Of a stretch of 64,000 nt of DNA, positions 24,706 through 32,437 are shown piece by piece. The stretch's first letter is position 1. Each line of letters starts with the position of its first letter. The stretch comes from Neoroseomonas eburnea (GTDB taxonomy: Bacteria; Pseudomonadota; Alphaproteobacteria; Acetobacterales; Acetobacteraceae): assembly GCF_018129005.1 (NCBI RefSeq), contig NZ_JAAEDL010000027.1, forward strand, positions 1-64,000, given 5' to 3'. A program made the position numbers and the translations under genes. Below the pieces are notes generated by a model. It made no database searches. It saw only the letters and a list, made by a program, of their open reading frames with translations, and was not told where the DNA came from.

Positions 24706-24733
24706 CCCGATCAGGTGGAATCACCTGATCGGG
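24706..24733. terminator. Perfect 12-bp hairpin after the monooxygenase gene
   Basis: CCCGATCAGGTG (24706-24717) and CACCTGATCGGG (24722-24733) pair fully around GAAT, eight bases after the stop codon. There is no T-run. Its leading AGAGCAGATC motif resembles hairpin repeats that are common after genes in related alphaproteobacteria, which I recall rather than can verify here. Confidence 0.6.
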
Positions 24734-24873
24734 TGAGGATGCTCGCGAAAACAAGGGGCTGGCGCGGTTGCCGTGAGCCAAGGCGAACGGAAACCGCTCC
24801 AGCGTTTCGCTTTCGCCCGCAACATCCGCGCGCGGCGCCCGGCATGGTCCCTCCGCACGTGGCGGGAGCGGGG

Positions 24874-25089
24874 ATGATGGCGAGCCGAAGCGATGCGTGG
24901 GGTACCGGCGGTGTCGCGCCGCGGGCGCGGCCGCCTCTGCGATGGGCCTTGGCCTGGATCGGCGCGGCGATGGATCGTCGGGCGGGGCGTGCGCGGCTTG
25001 CCGAGCTTGACCCGCGGCTGCTGCGCGACATCGGGGTGATGCCGATGGATGCGCTCGCGGAATCCCGCAAGCCTTGGTGGCGGTGCTGA
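24874..25089 (+). CDS. DUF1127 domain protein
   Basis: A 71-residue basic protein whose C-terminal half is the DUF1127 pattern: WIGAAMDRRAGRARLAELDPRLLRDIGVMPMDALAESRKPWWRC. In other alphaproteobacteria such Arg-rich small proteins influence RNA turnover and phosphate or stress responses, but the role here is unknown. GGGAG lies just before tandem ATGs at 24874 and 24877; an ATG at 24844 would add ten residues. It lies between the monooxygenase and an enoyl-CoA hydratase on the same strand. Confidence 0.8.
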   Translation: MMASRSDAWGTGGVAPRARPPLRWALAWIGAAMDRRAGRARLAELDPRLLRDIGVMPMDALAESRKPWWRC

Positions 25090-25149
25090 GCGGCCGCATT
25101 GGCAGGCTCTCCGCGCAGGGGCAGGATGGCCCGCGACGGAGGAAATGCC

Positions 25150-25926
25150 ATGGCAGGACGAATGGACGTGCGGCGGTCGCATGATGGGCGCGTCGCCCAT
25201 GTCGCGGTCGATCACGATGCGAAGCTGAACACGCTGAATCCGGAACTGATGCGGGACTTCGCCGCGACCTTCGCCGTGCTGGCGAAGGAGGAGGCGCTGC
25301 GCGCCGTGGTTCTGACCGGCGCAGGGACGCGTGCCTTCATCGGGGGTGCGGACATCTCCGTCATGGCGGGGCTCGACAGCGAGGCGGCGGCGCAGGACTT
25401 CATCCGCCTGGTGCATGGCTGCTGCCGCGCCGTGCGTGACCTGCCGGTGCCGGTGATCGCGCGGGTGAACGGCTGGTGCCTCGGTGCCGGGCTGGAGGTG
25501 GCGGCGGCCTGCGACCTGCGCATCGCGGCGGAGAGCGCGAAGTTCGGCATGCCGGAGGTGCGCGTCGGCATTCCCTCGGTGGTGGAGGCGGCGCTGCTGC
25601 CCGGGCTGATCGGCTGGGGCCGGACGCGGCGGCTGCTGCTGCTGGCGGAGACCATCGGCGCCGCCGAGGCCGGGGATTGGGGCCTGGTGGAACGCGTGGT
25701 GCCGGATGCGGCGCTGGATGCGGCGGTGGAGGAGTGGCTCGGGCTTCTGCTCGAAGCCGGCCCGCATTCGATCCGGTCGCAGAAGGCGCTGATCCGTCGC
25801 TGGGAGGACAGCACGGTGACCCAGGGCATTGCCGCCGGCATCGAGGCCTTCGGCGCGTCCTGGCGCAGCGACGAACCCGCCAGGATGCTCGGCGGCTTCA
25901 TGGCCGCGAAGCGTCGTAAGGCCTGA
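25150..25926 (+). CDS. Enoyl-CoA hydratase/isomerase family protein
   Basis: A 258-residue crotonase-fold enzyme acting on CoA thioesters. The oxyanion-hole strand is GTRAFIGGADISVMAGL and the second CoA-binding turn NGWCLGAGLEVAAACDLRIAAE; a catalytic Glu candidate is in MPEVRVGIPSVVEAALL. Length matches the family. GGAGG is seven bases before the ATG at 25150. Exact reaction (hydratase, isomerase or dehydratase) cannot be told. It converges on the cupin gene with a hairpin between them. Confidence 0.87.
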   Translation: MAGRMDVRRSHDGRVAHVAVDHDAKLNTLNPELMRDFAATFAVLAKEEALRAVVLTGAGTRAFIGGADISVMAGLDSEAAAQDFIRLVHGCCRAVRDLPVPVIARVNGWCLGAGLEVAAACDLRIAAESAKFGMPEVRVGIPSVVEAALLPGLIGWGRTRRLLLLAETIGAAEAGDWGLVERVVPDAALDAAVEEWLGLLLEAGPHSIRSQKALIRRWEDSTVTQGIAAGIEAFGASWRSDEPARMLGGFMAAKRRKA

Positions 25927-25974
25927 CGTCGCGCCGACGCAGTCCGTGCGACCCTGACAGGGAAGGGAGGGGGT

Positions 25975-25999
25975 TCGGGGGAGGTTCATCCTCCCCCGA
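25975..25999. terminator. Bidirectional hairpin between two convergent genes
   Basis: TCGGGGGAGG (25975-25984) pairs with CCTCCCCCGA (25990-25999) around TTCAT. It is midway between the stops of the enoyl-CoA hydratase (25926) and the cupin (26013), so it can serve both strands. Confidence 0.6.
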
Positions 26000-26012
26000 C
26001 CTTAGCTACGTC

Positions 26013-26456
26013 TCAGCCCGCAGGCGGCAGGAAGGTCACCTCGTGTTCGGACGCGATGCGCACGACTTCCGCCGGATCGGCCACGTTGTGGATGCGCTGG
26101 AACAGCGTTTCGAGGCTGCGCGCCGGGCTGACCCAGAACAGCGCGCGCACCGGCGCGCCGGACTTGTTGAAGATGCCGTGCATGATGCCCATCGGCATGC
26201 GGATCAGGTCGCCGGCCGTGGCCTGCATCGGCTGCCCGTCCAGCACCAGGTCGAAGCGGCCTTCGAGGACGCGGATGAATTCGTCCTGCGTGGTGTGGAT
26301 GTGCGGGGGCACGAAGGTTTCGGGCGGGAAGAGGGCGTCGAAGGCGAAGCAGGAATCGCCGCTCGCCACCGGCTTGTAGGTCTGGCCGAGGATGTTCCAG
26401 ACGACGCCGCCGATGCCTTCTCCGGCGGGGGTGATGCCTGCGGTCAATGCGGTCAT
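26013..26456 (-). CDS. Cupin domain protein
   Basis: A 147-residue single-domain cupin. Motif 1 is PPHIHTTQDEFIRVLEGRFDLVLDG (two His and a Glu as metal ligands) and motif 2 is AGDLIRMPMGIMHGIFNKS with the last His ligand. It is soluble. It is the last gene of the leftward liv-type transporter operon, 16 bases after livF, so it may act on the compound imported by that system. Its reaction is unknown. Confidence 0.87.
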   Translation of the reverse strand: MTALTAGITPAGEGIGGVVWNILGQTYKPVASGDSCFAFDALFPPETFVPPHIHTTQDEFIRVLEGRFDLVLDGQPMQATAGDLIRMPMGIMHGIFNKSGAPVRALFWVSPARSLETLFQRIHNVADPAEVVRIASEHEVTFLPPAG

Positions 26457-26472
26457 GCGCGTGGGTCCTCCC

Positions 26473-27174
26473 TCAGACGTGAAGATATGTGTCGCGCACT
26501 TCGGGCGCGGCCGAAAGGGCTTCGCTGGTGCCGGTCCACACGACCTGGCCTTTCTCGATCACGACGTGGCGGTCGGCGAGGCGGAGGATGGCGGCGAGGT
26601 TCTTGTCGATCAGCAGGATGGCCTGGCCCTCGGCGCGCAGGCGGGCGAGGACGGCCCAGATCTCGGCGCGGATGATGGGCGCGAGGCCCTCGGTCGCCTC
26701 GTCGAGGATCAGCAGGCGCGGGTTGGTCATCAGCGCGCGGCCGATGGCGAGCATCTGTTGTTCCCCGCCCGAGAGGCGCGCGCCGAGGTTGCGGCGGCGC
26801 TCGGCGAGGCGCGGAAAGAGGGCCAGCACCTGCGGCAGGGTCCAGCGCGGTGCGCCGCCGGCGCGGTTGGCGGCGGTGGCGACCAGGTTCTCCTCGACCG
26901 TCAGGGTCGGGAAGACCTGGCGGCCTTCCGGCACCAGGCCGACGCCGCGCTGGGCGATGCGGTAGGGCGGCAGGCCGGTGATCTCGGCGCCGGCGAAGGC
27001 GATGCGGCCGGCGATGGGCGTGACGAGGCCCATGATGGCGCGCACCGTGGTCGTCTTGCCCATGCCGTTGCGGCCGAGCAGGGTCACGACCTCCCCCGCG
27101 CCGACGGCGAAGGAGATGCCGTGCAGCACGCGGCTGCCGCCATAGCCGGCGACGAGGGATTCGACCTCCAGCAT
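26473..27174 (-). CDS. livF: ABC transporter ATPase, LivF type
   Basis: The second ATPase of a branched-chain amino-acid/amide-type importer. The 233-residue protein has Walker A GRNGMGKTTT, signature LSGGEQQMLAIGRALMTNPRLLILDEATEGL, and ends with YLHV, a typical LivF tail. Its ATG overlaps the livG stop by one base. This transporter class also imports urea, aromatic acids and amides, so the symbol names the family rather than the substrate. Confidence 0.9.
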   Translation of the reverse strand: MLEVESLVAGYGGSRVLHGISFAVGAGEVVTLLGRNGMGKTTTVRAIMGLVTPIAGRIAFAGAEITGLPPYRIAQRGVGLVPEGRQVFPTLTVEENLVATAANRAGGAPRWTLPQVLALFPRLAERRRNLGARLSGGEQQMLAIGRALMTNPRLLILDEATEGLAPIIRAEIWAVLARLRAEGQAILLIDKNLAAILRLADRHVVIEKGQVVWTGTSEALSAAPEVRDTYLHV

Positions 27175-27926
27175 CAGGCTTCGTCCTCGCCGAGATAGGC
27201 GGCGCGGACCTTGGCGCTGGAGCGGATCTCGGCGACGGAGCCGGTGGCGATGACGCGGCCGTAGACGAGGACGGAAACGCGGTCGGCGAGCGCGAAGACC
27301 GCCTGCATGTCGTGCTCGACGAGCAGGATGGTGTAGGCGGATTTCAGCCGCGTCAGCAGGGCGACGAGGCGTTCCGTCTCCTCCGGCCCGGCGCCGGCGA
27401 GGGGCTCGTCGAGCAGCAGCAGGCGGGGTTGCGTGGCGAGCGCGATGGCGAGTTCCAGGGCGCGCTTCTCGCCGTGGCTGAGGGCGCCGGCGGGCACACC
27501 GGCGCGGTCGGCGAGGCCGACCTCGGCGAGGGCCTGCATGGCGGTTTCGTTCAACGCGCGCTCGGTGGCGGCGGGCCGGAAGAAGCGGAAGGAGGAGCCG
27601 GAGCGCGCCTGCACCGCCAGCGCGACATTGGCGAGAGCCGTGAAGCCCGCGACGACGCTGGTGATCTGGAAGGTCCGCGCGAGGCCCGCCCGCACGCGCC
27701 GCGGCAGGGAGAAGCGCGTCACATCCTGCCCGGCGAAGACGACGCGGCCTTCGTCGGGCGCGACGACGCCGGTGATCTCGTGGATCAGCGTCGTCTTGCC
27801 GGCGCCGTTGGGGCCGATGACGGCGTGGATCTCGCCGGGCAGCACGTCCAGCGAGACGCCGTCCGTTACGGCGAGGCCGCCATAGTGCTTGCGCAGGCTG
27901 TCGAGGCGCAGCAGCGGCTCAGCCAT
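27174..27926 (-). CDS. livG: ABC transporter ATPase, LivG type
   Basis: The first ATPase of the importer. The 250-residue protein has Walker A GPNGAGKTTLIHEITG, the LivG-specific insertion GLARTFQITSVVAGFTALANVALAV, a signature with SHGEKRALELAIALATQPRLLLLDEPLAG, and the C-terminal VLVYGRVIATGSVAEIRSSAKVRAAYLG that marks LivG. It overlaps livM by eight bases. Confidence 0.9.
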   Translation of the reverse strand: MAEPLLRLDSLRKHYGGLAVTDGVSLDVLPGEIHAVIGPNGAGKTTLIHEITGVVAPDEGRVVFAGQDVTRFSLPRRVRAGLARTFQITSVVAGFTALANVALAVQARSGSSFRFFRPAATERALNETAMQALAEVGLADRAGVPAGALSHGEKRALELAIALATQPRLLLLDEPLAGAGPEETERLVALLTRLKSAYTILLVEHDMQAVFALADRVSVLVYGRVIATGSVAEIRSSAKVRAAYLGEDEA

Positions 27927-28845
27927 GGTGCCTCGCCACCAGGCCGGAGAGGCCGCCGCGGAGGAAGATCACCGCCAGCACCAGCAGCGGCCCGAAGACC
28001 AGCTTCCAGTGCAGCATCTGCTGGGCGAGCCAGGTCTCCAGCAGCACGAAGGCCAGCGCGCCGAGGATCGCCCCCCAGAGCCGCCCTGCGCCGCCGAGGA
28101 TGACCATGAACAGCAGTTCCCCCGATCGCTGCCAGGAGAGGGTGGCGGGGGAGACGAACTCTGTCGCATTGGCCAGCAGGACGCCGGCGAGCCCGCCCAT
28201 GGCGCCGGCGAGCATGTAGCCGAGCAGCCGGAACGGGTAGGGGGCGAGGCCGACGGCTTCGACCCGTTGCGGGTTCTCGCGCGCTGCCCGCAACACGCGG
28301 CCGAAGCGCGACGCCAGCAGCATGGCGCAGCCGCCCCAGCTGGCAGCGAGCAGCCCGAGGCAGATGTAGTGGAAGGCCAGCCGGTTCTCGAGCAGTCGCG
28401 TGCCGAGCAGTTCCGTCCGGCTGTACAGCGTGTAGCCGTCATCCCCGCCATAGGCCGCGAGCGAGGAGGCGGTGAAGAAGGCCATCTGCCCGAAGGCCAG
28501 CGTGATCATGATGAAATGCACGCCGGAGGTGCGGATGGCGATGGCGCCGGTCAGCAGCGAGAACAGCGCCGCGGCGCCGATCGCGGCAGGCAGCACGAGC
28601 GTTGCTTCCGTCACGCCATGGGCGTCGAGGATCGCCACCGCATAGGCCCCGACGCCGACCGAGGCGGCATGGCCCAGGCTGACCAGCCCTGCGCCGCCGA
28701 CCAGGAAGGACAGCGACACCGCCGCCATGCCGAGGATCATGGCGCGCGCCATCAGCGTCGTCTCGTAGGACCCGCCGAAGCCCAGCAGCGGCGCCACGCC
28801 GAGCGCGACCAGCACCACGAGAGGCAGCCAGGCTTCGCGCAGCAT
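27919..28845 (-). CDS. livM: ABC transporter permease, LivM type
   Basis: One of the two membrane subunits of the importer. The 308-residue protein has about eight hydrophobic segments and the LivM hallmarks: SFLVGGAGLVSLGHAASVGVGAYAVA near residue 50 and, near the C-terminus, FVSPATLSWQRSGELLFMVILGGAGRLWGAILGALAF. It follows livH by six bases and overlaps livG. Confidence 0.9.
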   Translation of the reverse strand: MLREAWLPLVVLVALGVAPLLGFGGSYETTLMARAMILGMAAVSLSFLVGGAGLVSLGHAASVGVGAYAVAILDAHGVTEATLVLPAAIGAAALFSLLTGAIAIRTSGVHFIMITLAFGQMAFFTASSLAAYGGDDGYTLYSRTELLGTRLLENRLAFHYICLGLLAASWGGCAMLLASRFGRVLRAARENPQRVEAVGLAPYPFRLLGYMLAGAMGGLAGVLLANATEFVSPATLSWQRSGELLFMVILGGAGRLWGAILGALAFVLLETWLAQQMLHWKLVFGPLLVLAVIFLRGGLSGLVARHHG

Positions 28846-28851
28846 CGCGCG

Positions 28852-29775
28852 TCAGCCCGCGCGCACCGGGAACAGGCCCGCCGGGCGGAAGGCGAGAATC
28901 GCCGCCATGGCGACATAGACCAGCATGGAGGCCAGCGCCGCCCCCGCCTGCCGCGCCGCCGAGGCATCGAGGAACAGCCGCATCAGGTCCGGCATCAGCG
29001 ATTTGCCGAGGATGTCGATGAGCCCGACCAGCAGCGCCGCGACGAAGGCCCCACGGATCGACCCGATCCCACCGATCACGATCACCACGAAGGCGAGGAT
29101 CAGCACATTGTCGCCCATGCCGGGCTCGACCGAGAAGATCGGCCCCGCCAGCACGCCCGCGAAGCCCGCCAGCATCGCGCCGAAGGCGAAGACCAGGGTG
29201 AAGAGCCGGTTGATGTCGACGCCGAGCGCCGAGACCATCGCCGCATTGGTCGCCCCGGCGCGCACCAGCATGCCGGCGCGGGTGCGCTCCACCAGCCACC
29301 ACAGCCCGCCCGCCGTCACGACGCCGGCCGCCAGCACCGCGACGCGGTAGAGCGGGTATTGCAGCCCGGGCATGATCTCGATGCCGCCTTCGAGCAGCGG
29401 CGGCACGGCGACCTGCAGCGGCGCGGCGCCCCACAGGACCTTCACGCCCTCGTTCAGGAACAGGATCACGCCGAAGGTCGCCAGCACCTGCGCCAGGTGG
29501 TCGCGCGCATAGAGGTGCCGGAAGACCAGCACCTCCAGCACCAGCCCCGCGGCCAGCGCGGCCGGCAGGGCGAGCACCAGCCCCCACCAGAAGGACCCGG
29601 TCGCGGCGGCGAGCGAGGCGCCCAGATAGGCGCCCAGCATGTACTGCACGCCGTGGGCGAGGTTGATGAAGTCCATCACCCCGAACACCAGCGTCAGCCC
29701 CGCCGCGACGAGGAAGAGCAGGATGCCGAGCTGCAGGCCGTTGAGCGCCTGCACCAGCAGCAGTTGCGTGGTCAC
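28852..29775 (-). CDS. livH: ABC transporter permease, LivH type
   Basis: The other membrane subunit. The 307-residue protein shows the LivH pattern ALNGLQLGILLFLVAAGLTLVFGVMDFINLAHGVQYMLGAY and a central NAAMVSALGVDINRLFTLVFAFGAMLAGFAGVLAGP, with the loop VVIVIGGIGSIRGAFVAALLVG. It begins with GTG. It is seven bases downstream of the binding-protein gene. Confidence 0.9.
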   Translation of the reverse strand: MTTQLLLVQALNGLQLGILLFLVAAGLTLVFGVMDFINLAHGVQYMLGAYLGASLAAATGSFWWGLVLALPAALAAGLVLEVLVFRHLYARDHLAQVLATFGVILFLNEGVKVLWGAAPLQVAVPPLLEGGIEIMPGLQYPLYRVAVLAAGVVTAGGLWWLVERTRAGMLVRAGATNAAMVSALGVDINRLFTLVFAFGAMLAGFAGVLAGPIFSVEPGMGDNVLILAFVVIVIGGIGSIRGAFVAALLVGLIDILGKSLMPDLMRLFLDASAARQAGAALASMLVYVAMAAILAFRPAGLFPVRAG

Positions 29776-29782
29776 GCGCCGG

Positions 29783-30964
29783 TCAGCGCATGCGGCACTC
29801 GGCGGCCCAGGGGTCGACCGCGTTGGTGAACACCTTGCGGTCCGTCTGGGTCTCGAGCTTGCCGTCGGCGCGGCGGCCGACCTTCAGCAGCCAGAAATCC
29901 TGCACCGGGTAGTGGTTCACGCCGAAGGCGAAGGGGCCGCGGACGGAACGGAAATCCGCCGCCCTGATCGCCGCGCGCAGCGCATCCTTGCCCGCCAGGT
30001 TGCCGTTCACGCGCCGGATCGCGGAATCGAGCAGCATCGCGGCGTCATAGGCCTGCGCCGCATAGGTCGCGGGCACGGCGTTGTGCGCGGCGACGTAGTC
30101 GTTCACGAAGCGCGTGTTCTGCGGGTTGTCCATGTTCGGCGCCCAGGAGGCCGCCGAGTAGAAGCCGAGTGCGGCATCGCCCTGCGCGGGCAGCGTCGCC
30201 TCATCGACCGTGAAGGTGGACAGGAAGGGGATGCCGGCGAGCCCTGCCTGGCGATACTGCCGCACCAGGTTCACGCCGAGCCCGCCCGGCATGAAGGTGA
30301 AGATCGCATCCGGACGCGCCGCCGCGATCTTCGCCAGCTCCGCCGAGAAGTCGAGCTGGGTCAGCGGCACATAGACCTCGTCCACCACCTCGCCGCGGAA
30401 CTTGGACTTGAAGCCGGCCACCGCGTCGCGCCCCGCCTGGTAGTTCGGCACCATGACGAAGACGCGGCGGTAGCCGTTGTCCTGCGCCGCCTGGCCCATC
30501 ACCGAGTGGACCTGGTCGTTGTTGTAGGAGGTGGTGAAGAAGAACGGGTTGCAGCCGCGCCCGGCGAAGGTGGACGGCCCGGCATTGGTGCTGATGAGGA
30601 AGGTGCCGCTCTCCGTCACCGGGCGCATGATCGCCTGCAGGATGTTGGAGAAGACCACGCCGACGATGAAGTCCACCTTGTCGCGCTCCAGCGCGGCGCG
30701 GACCTTGGTGACGGCGACATCGGGCTTCAGCTCATCGTCGATCAGGACGGTTTCGGCCGTCAGCCCGCCGAGCTTGCCGTCCAGATGCTTCAGGCCGAGG
30801 GCGAAACCCTCCTTCAACTGGTTGCCGAGGGCGGCCTGCGGCCCGGTCTGCACCGCGACCACACCGATCTTCACCGCGCCGGCGGGCTGCGCATGCAGGA
30901 TCGCGGGGGCGGCCAGCAGTGCCGTGGTGCCGCCGAGAAGCCCGCGCCGTCCGATCCCGATCAT
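29783..30964 (-). CDS. ABC transporter substrate-binding protein, LivK/AmiC type
   Basis: The periplasmic binding protein of the importer, 393 residues. A Tat-like signal (MIGIGRRGLLGGTTALLAAPAILHAQ) precedes the type I periplasmic fold that starts VKIGVVAVQTGPQAALGNQLKEGFALGLKHLDG. Characteristic segments include FIVGVVFSNILQAIMRPVTESGTFLIS, YNNDQVHSVMGQAAQDNGYRRVFVMVPNY, and ARPDAIFTFMPGGLGVNLVRQY. The ligand is not evident; the nearby esterase, cupin and enoyl-CoA hydratase suggest an aromatic or organic acid rather than an amino acid (inference). Confidence 0.88.
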   Translation of the reverse strand: MIGIGRRGLLGGTTALLAAPAILHAQPAGAVKIGVVAVQTGPQAALGNQLKEGFALGLKHLDGKLGGLTAETVLIDDELKPDVAVTKVRAALERDKVDFIVGVVFSNILQAIMRPVTESGTFLISTNAGPSTFAGRGCNPFFFTTSYNNDQVHSVMGQAAQDNGYRRVFVMVPNYQAGRDAVAGFKSKFRGEVVDEVYVPLTQLDFSAELAKIAAARPDAIFTFMPGGLGVNLVRQYRQAGLAGIPFLSTFTVDEATLPAQGDAALGFYSAASWAPNMDNPQNTRFVNDYVAAHNAVPATYAAQAYDAAMLLDSAIRRVNGNLAGKDALRAAIRAADFRSVRGPFAFGVNHYPVQDFWLLKVGRRADGKLETQTDRKVFTNAVDPWAAECRMR

Positions 30965-31010
30965 GGAAGTCCCCTGTCTGCCGTCTGTCCCGCCTGTTAA
31001 GCGCGAAGCG

Positions 31011-31826
31011 TCACAAGGACGCAAGCCGCCGGGCCATGTCCGCGGCGCGGGCGGACAGCGGATGGTCGGGGTCGGTCAGCGGGTCGAGCACGGTGAAGTG
31101 GTTCGCCAGCGGGATCTCCTCCGCCGTGCCGCCCCAGGCGGCGGCGAAGTCCCGCGTCTGGCGGAGGAATTCCGGGCTCTCCGCCCCGCCCACCACAGTG
31201 TGCAACTCGCCGCCCGGCGGCGGCAGCCAGCGCGGGGACAGGGCGTGCGCCGCCTCCGGCGTCAGGTTCAGGGCGCGGGCGATGCTCGTGGGCAGCAGGG
31301 GCTCCAGCTCGAAGACGCCGGAGATCGGCAGCGCGGCAGGCACGATGCCGGTCGGCAGGCCCTGCGCGAAACCTGGCCAGTCGGTCGCCTGCAGCAGCGC
31401 CGAGAGCTGCCCGCCGGCCGAGTGGCCCACGGCCAGCATCCGCTGCCGCGTGGTCATGCAGAGGACCGCCGCGGCGCGGCGCATCTGCTCGACGATGGTC
31501 GCGAGCGGCACTGCCGGGCACAATCCATAGGACGGGACGGCCACCGCCACGCCGCGCAGCAGCAGGCCGCGGGCGAAATGACTGACCGATGTGCGGTCGA
31601 GCGCCTGCCAGTAGCCCCCATGGATGAAGAGCGCGAGCGGGCAGGGGCCGCCAGCCTCGGGCAGGAACAGGTCGAGCCGTTCCGGCTCGGTGTCCCCGTA
31701 GCGGACGTCCAGGCGCTTGCTCGCCCAGGTTGTGCGAAACGTTGCTGCGTCGCGCATCCAGCGAGCGATGATCGCGGCGCTGTCAGGCACGCGGGCGCGG
31801 TTGTTGTATTCGGCTTCGGCGTCCAT
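31011..31826 (-). CDS. Alpha/beta hydrolase, arylformamidase-like
   Basis: A 271-residue soluble esterase. The oxyanion motif HGGYW, the elbow AVGHSAGGQLSALL (Ser nucleophile), the acid region near ESPEFLRQTRDF, and the His in LANHFTVLDPL resemble kynurenine formamidase-like (AFMID) hydrolases and related carboxylesterases. It is the first gene of the leftward liv-type operon, 46 bases upstream of the binding protein gene, so it probably acts on an imported or exported ester/amide substrate. It diverges from the deoxyribosyltransferase gene with only 52 bases between. Confidence 0.85.
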   Translation of the reverse strand: MDAEAEYNNRARVPDSAAIIARWMRDAATFRTTWASKRLDVRYGDTEPERLDLFLPEAGGPCPLALFIHGGYWQALDRTSVSHFARGLLLRGVAVAVPSYGLCPAVPLATIVEQMRRAAAVLCMTTRQRMLAVGHSAGGQLSALLQATDWPGFAQGLPTGIVPAALPISGVFELEPLLPTSIARALNLTPEAAHALSPRWLPPPGGELHTVVGGAESPEFLRQTRDFAAAWGGTAEEIPLANHFTVLDPLTDPDHPLSARAADMARRLASL

Positions 31827-31878
31827 GCGGCGCCATTCGACATGGCGCCGGACCGCGCGGCAAGGCAGGATCGGCAGG

Positions 31879-32436
31879 ATGCGCGTCTATCTCGCCGGTC
31901 CCGAAGTCTTCCTGCCCGACGCCCTGGAAGTGGCGGCGGCGAAGAAGCGGATCTGCGCGGCGCATGGTCTGGAGGGCGTATTTCCCCTCGACCCGCCGCC
32001 GCAGGCGGCGCCGGCGCATCACCCCTACTGGCTCCGCATCTACCTGGCCAACGAGGCGCATATCCGGTCCTGCGGCGCGCTGATCGCCAACCTGACGCCC
32101 TTCCGTGGGCCGTCCGCCGATGCCGGGACGGTGTTCGAGCTCGGGCTGATGCGCGGGCTCGGGCGGCCGGTCATGGGCTACAGCAATGCGGCGGCGGAGT
32201 TCCTGCTGCGCACGCGGGCCTTTCTCGGCACCGCCGCGCGGCCACGTGCCGATGGCGGCTGGGAGGATGCGGAGGCCATGGGCCTCGAGGATTTCGGCCT
32301 TGCCGACAACCTGATGATCGATGGCGGCATCGAAGCGGCCGGCGGCACCTTCGAACGGCATGAGGCGAAGGCCGACCGCTGGCGCGACCTCACGGCGTTC
32401 GAGCGCTGCGTGCGGCGCCTCGCCGCGATGCGGTAG
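31879..32436 (+). CDS. Nucleoside 2-deoxyribosyltransferase family protein
   Basis: A 185-residue Rossmann-like protein. MRVYLAGPEVFLPDALEVAAAKKRIC is the N-terminal signature, and NLTPFRGPSADAGTVFELGLMRGLGRPVMGYSN contains the Asp and Glu positions used by this family to cleave the N-glycosidic bond of deoxyribonucleosides. The family exchanges bases or degrades modified nucleotides. It ends one base before the stop of the opposite-strand DUF2254 gene; the two stops sit in a small palindrome CGGTAG/CTACCG. Confidence 0.87.
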   Translation: MRVYLAGPEVFLPDALEVAAAKKRICAAHGLEGVFPLDPPPQAAPAHHPYWLRIYLANEAHIRSCGALIANLTPFRGPSADAGTVFELGLMRGLGRPVMGYSNAAAEFLLRTRAFLGTAARPRADGGWEDAEAMGLEDFGLADNLMIDGGIEAAGGTFERHEAKADRWRDLTAFERCVRRLAAMR

Positions 32437-32437
32437 C

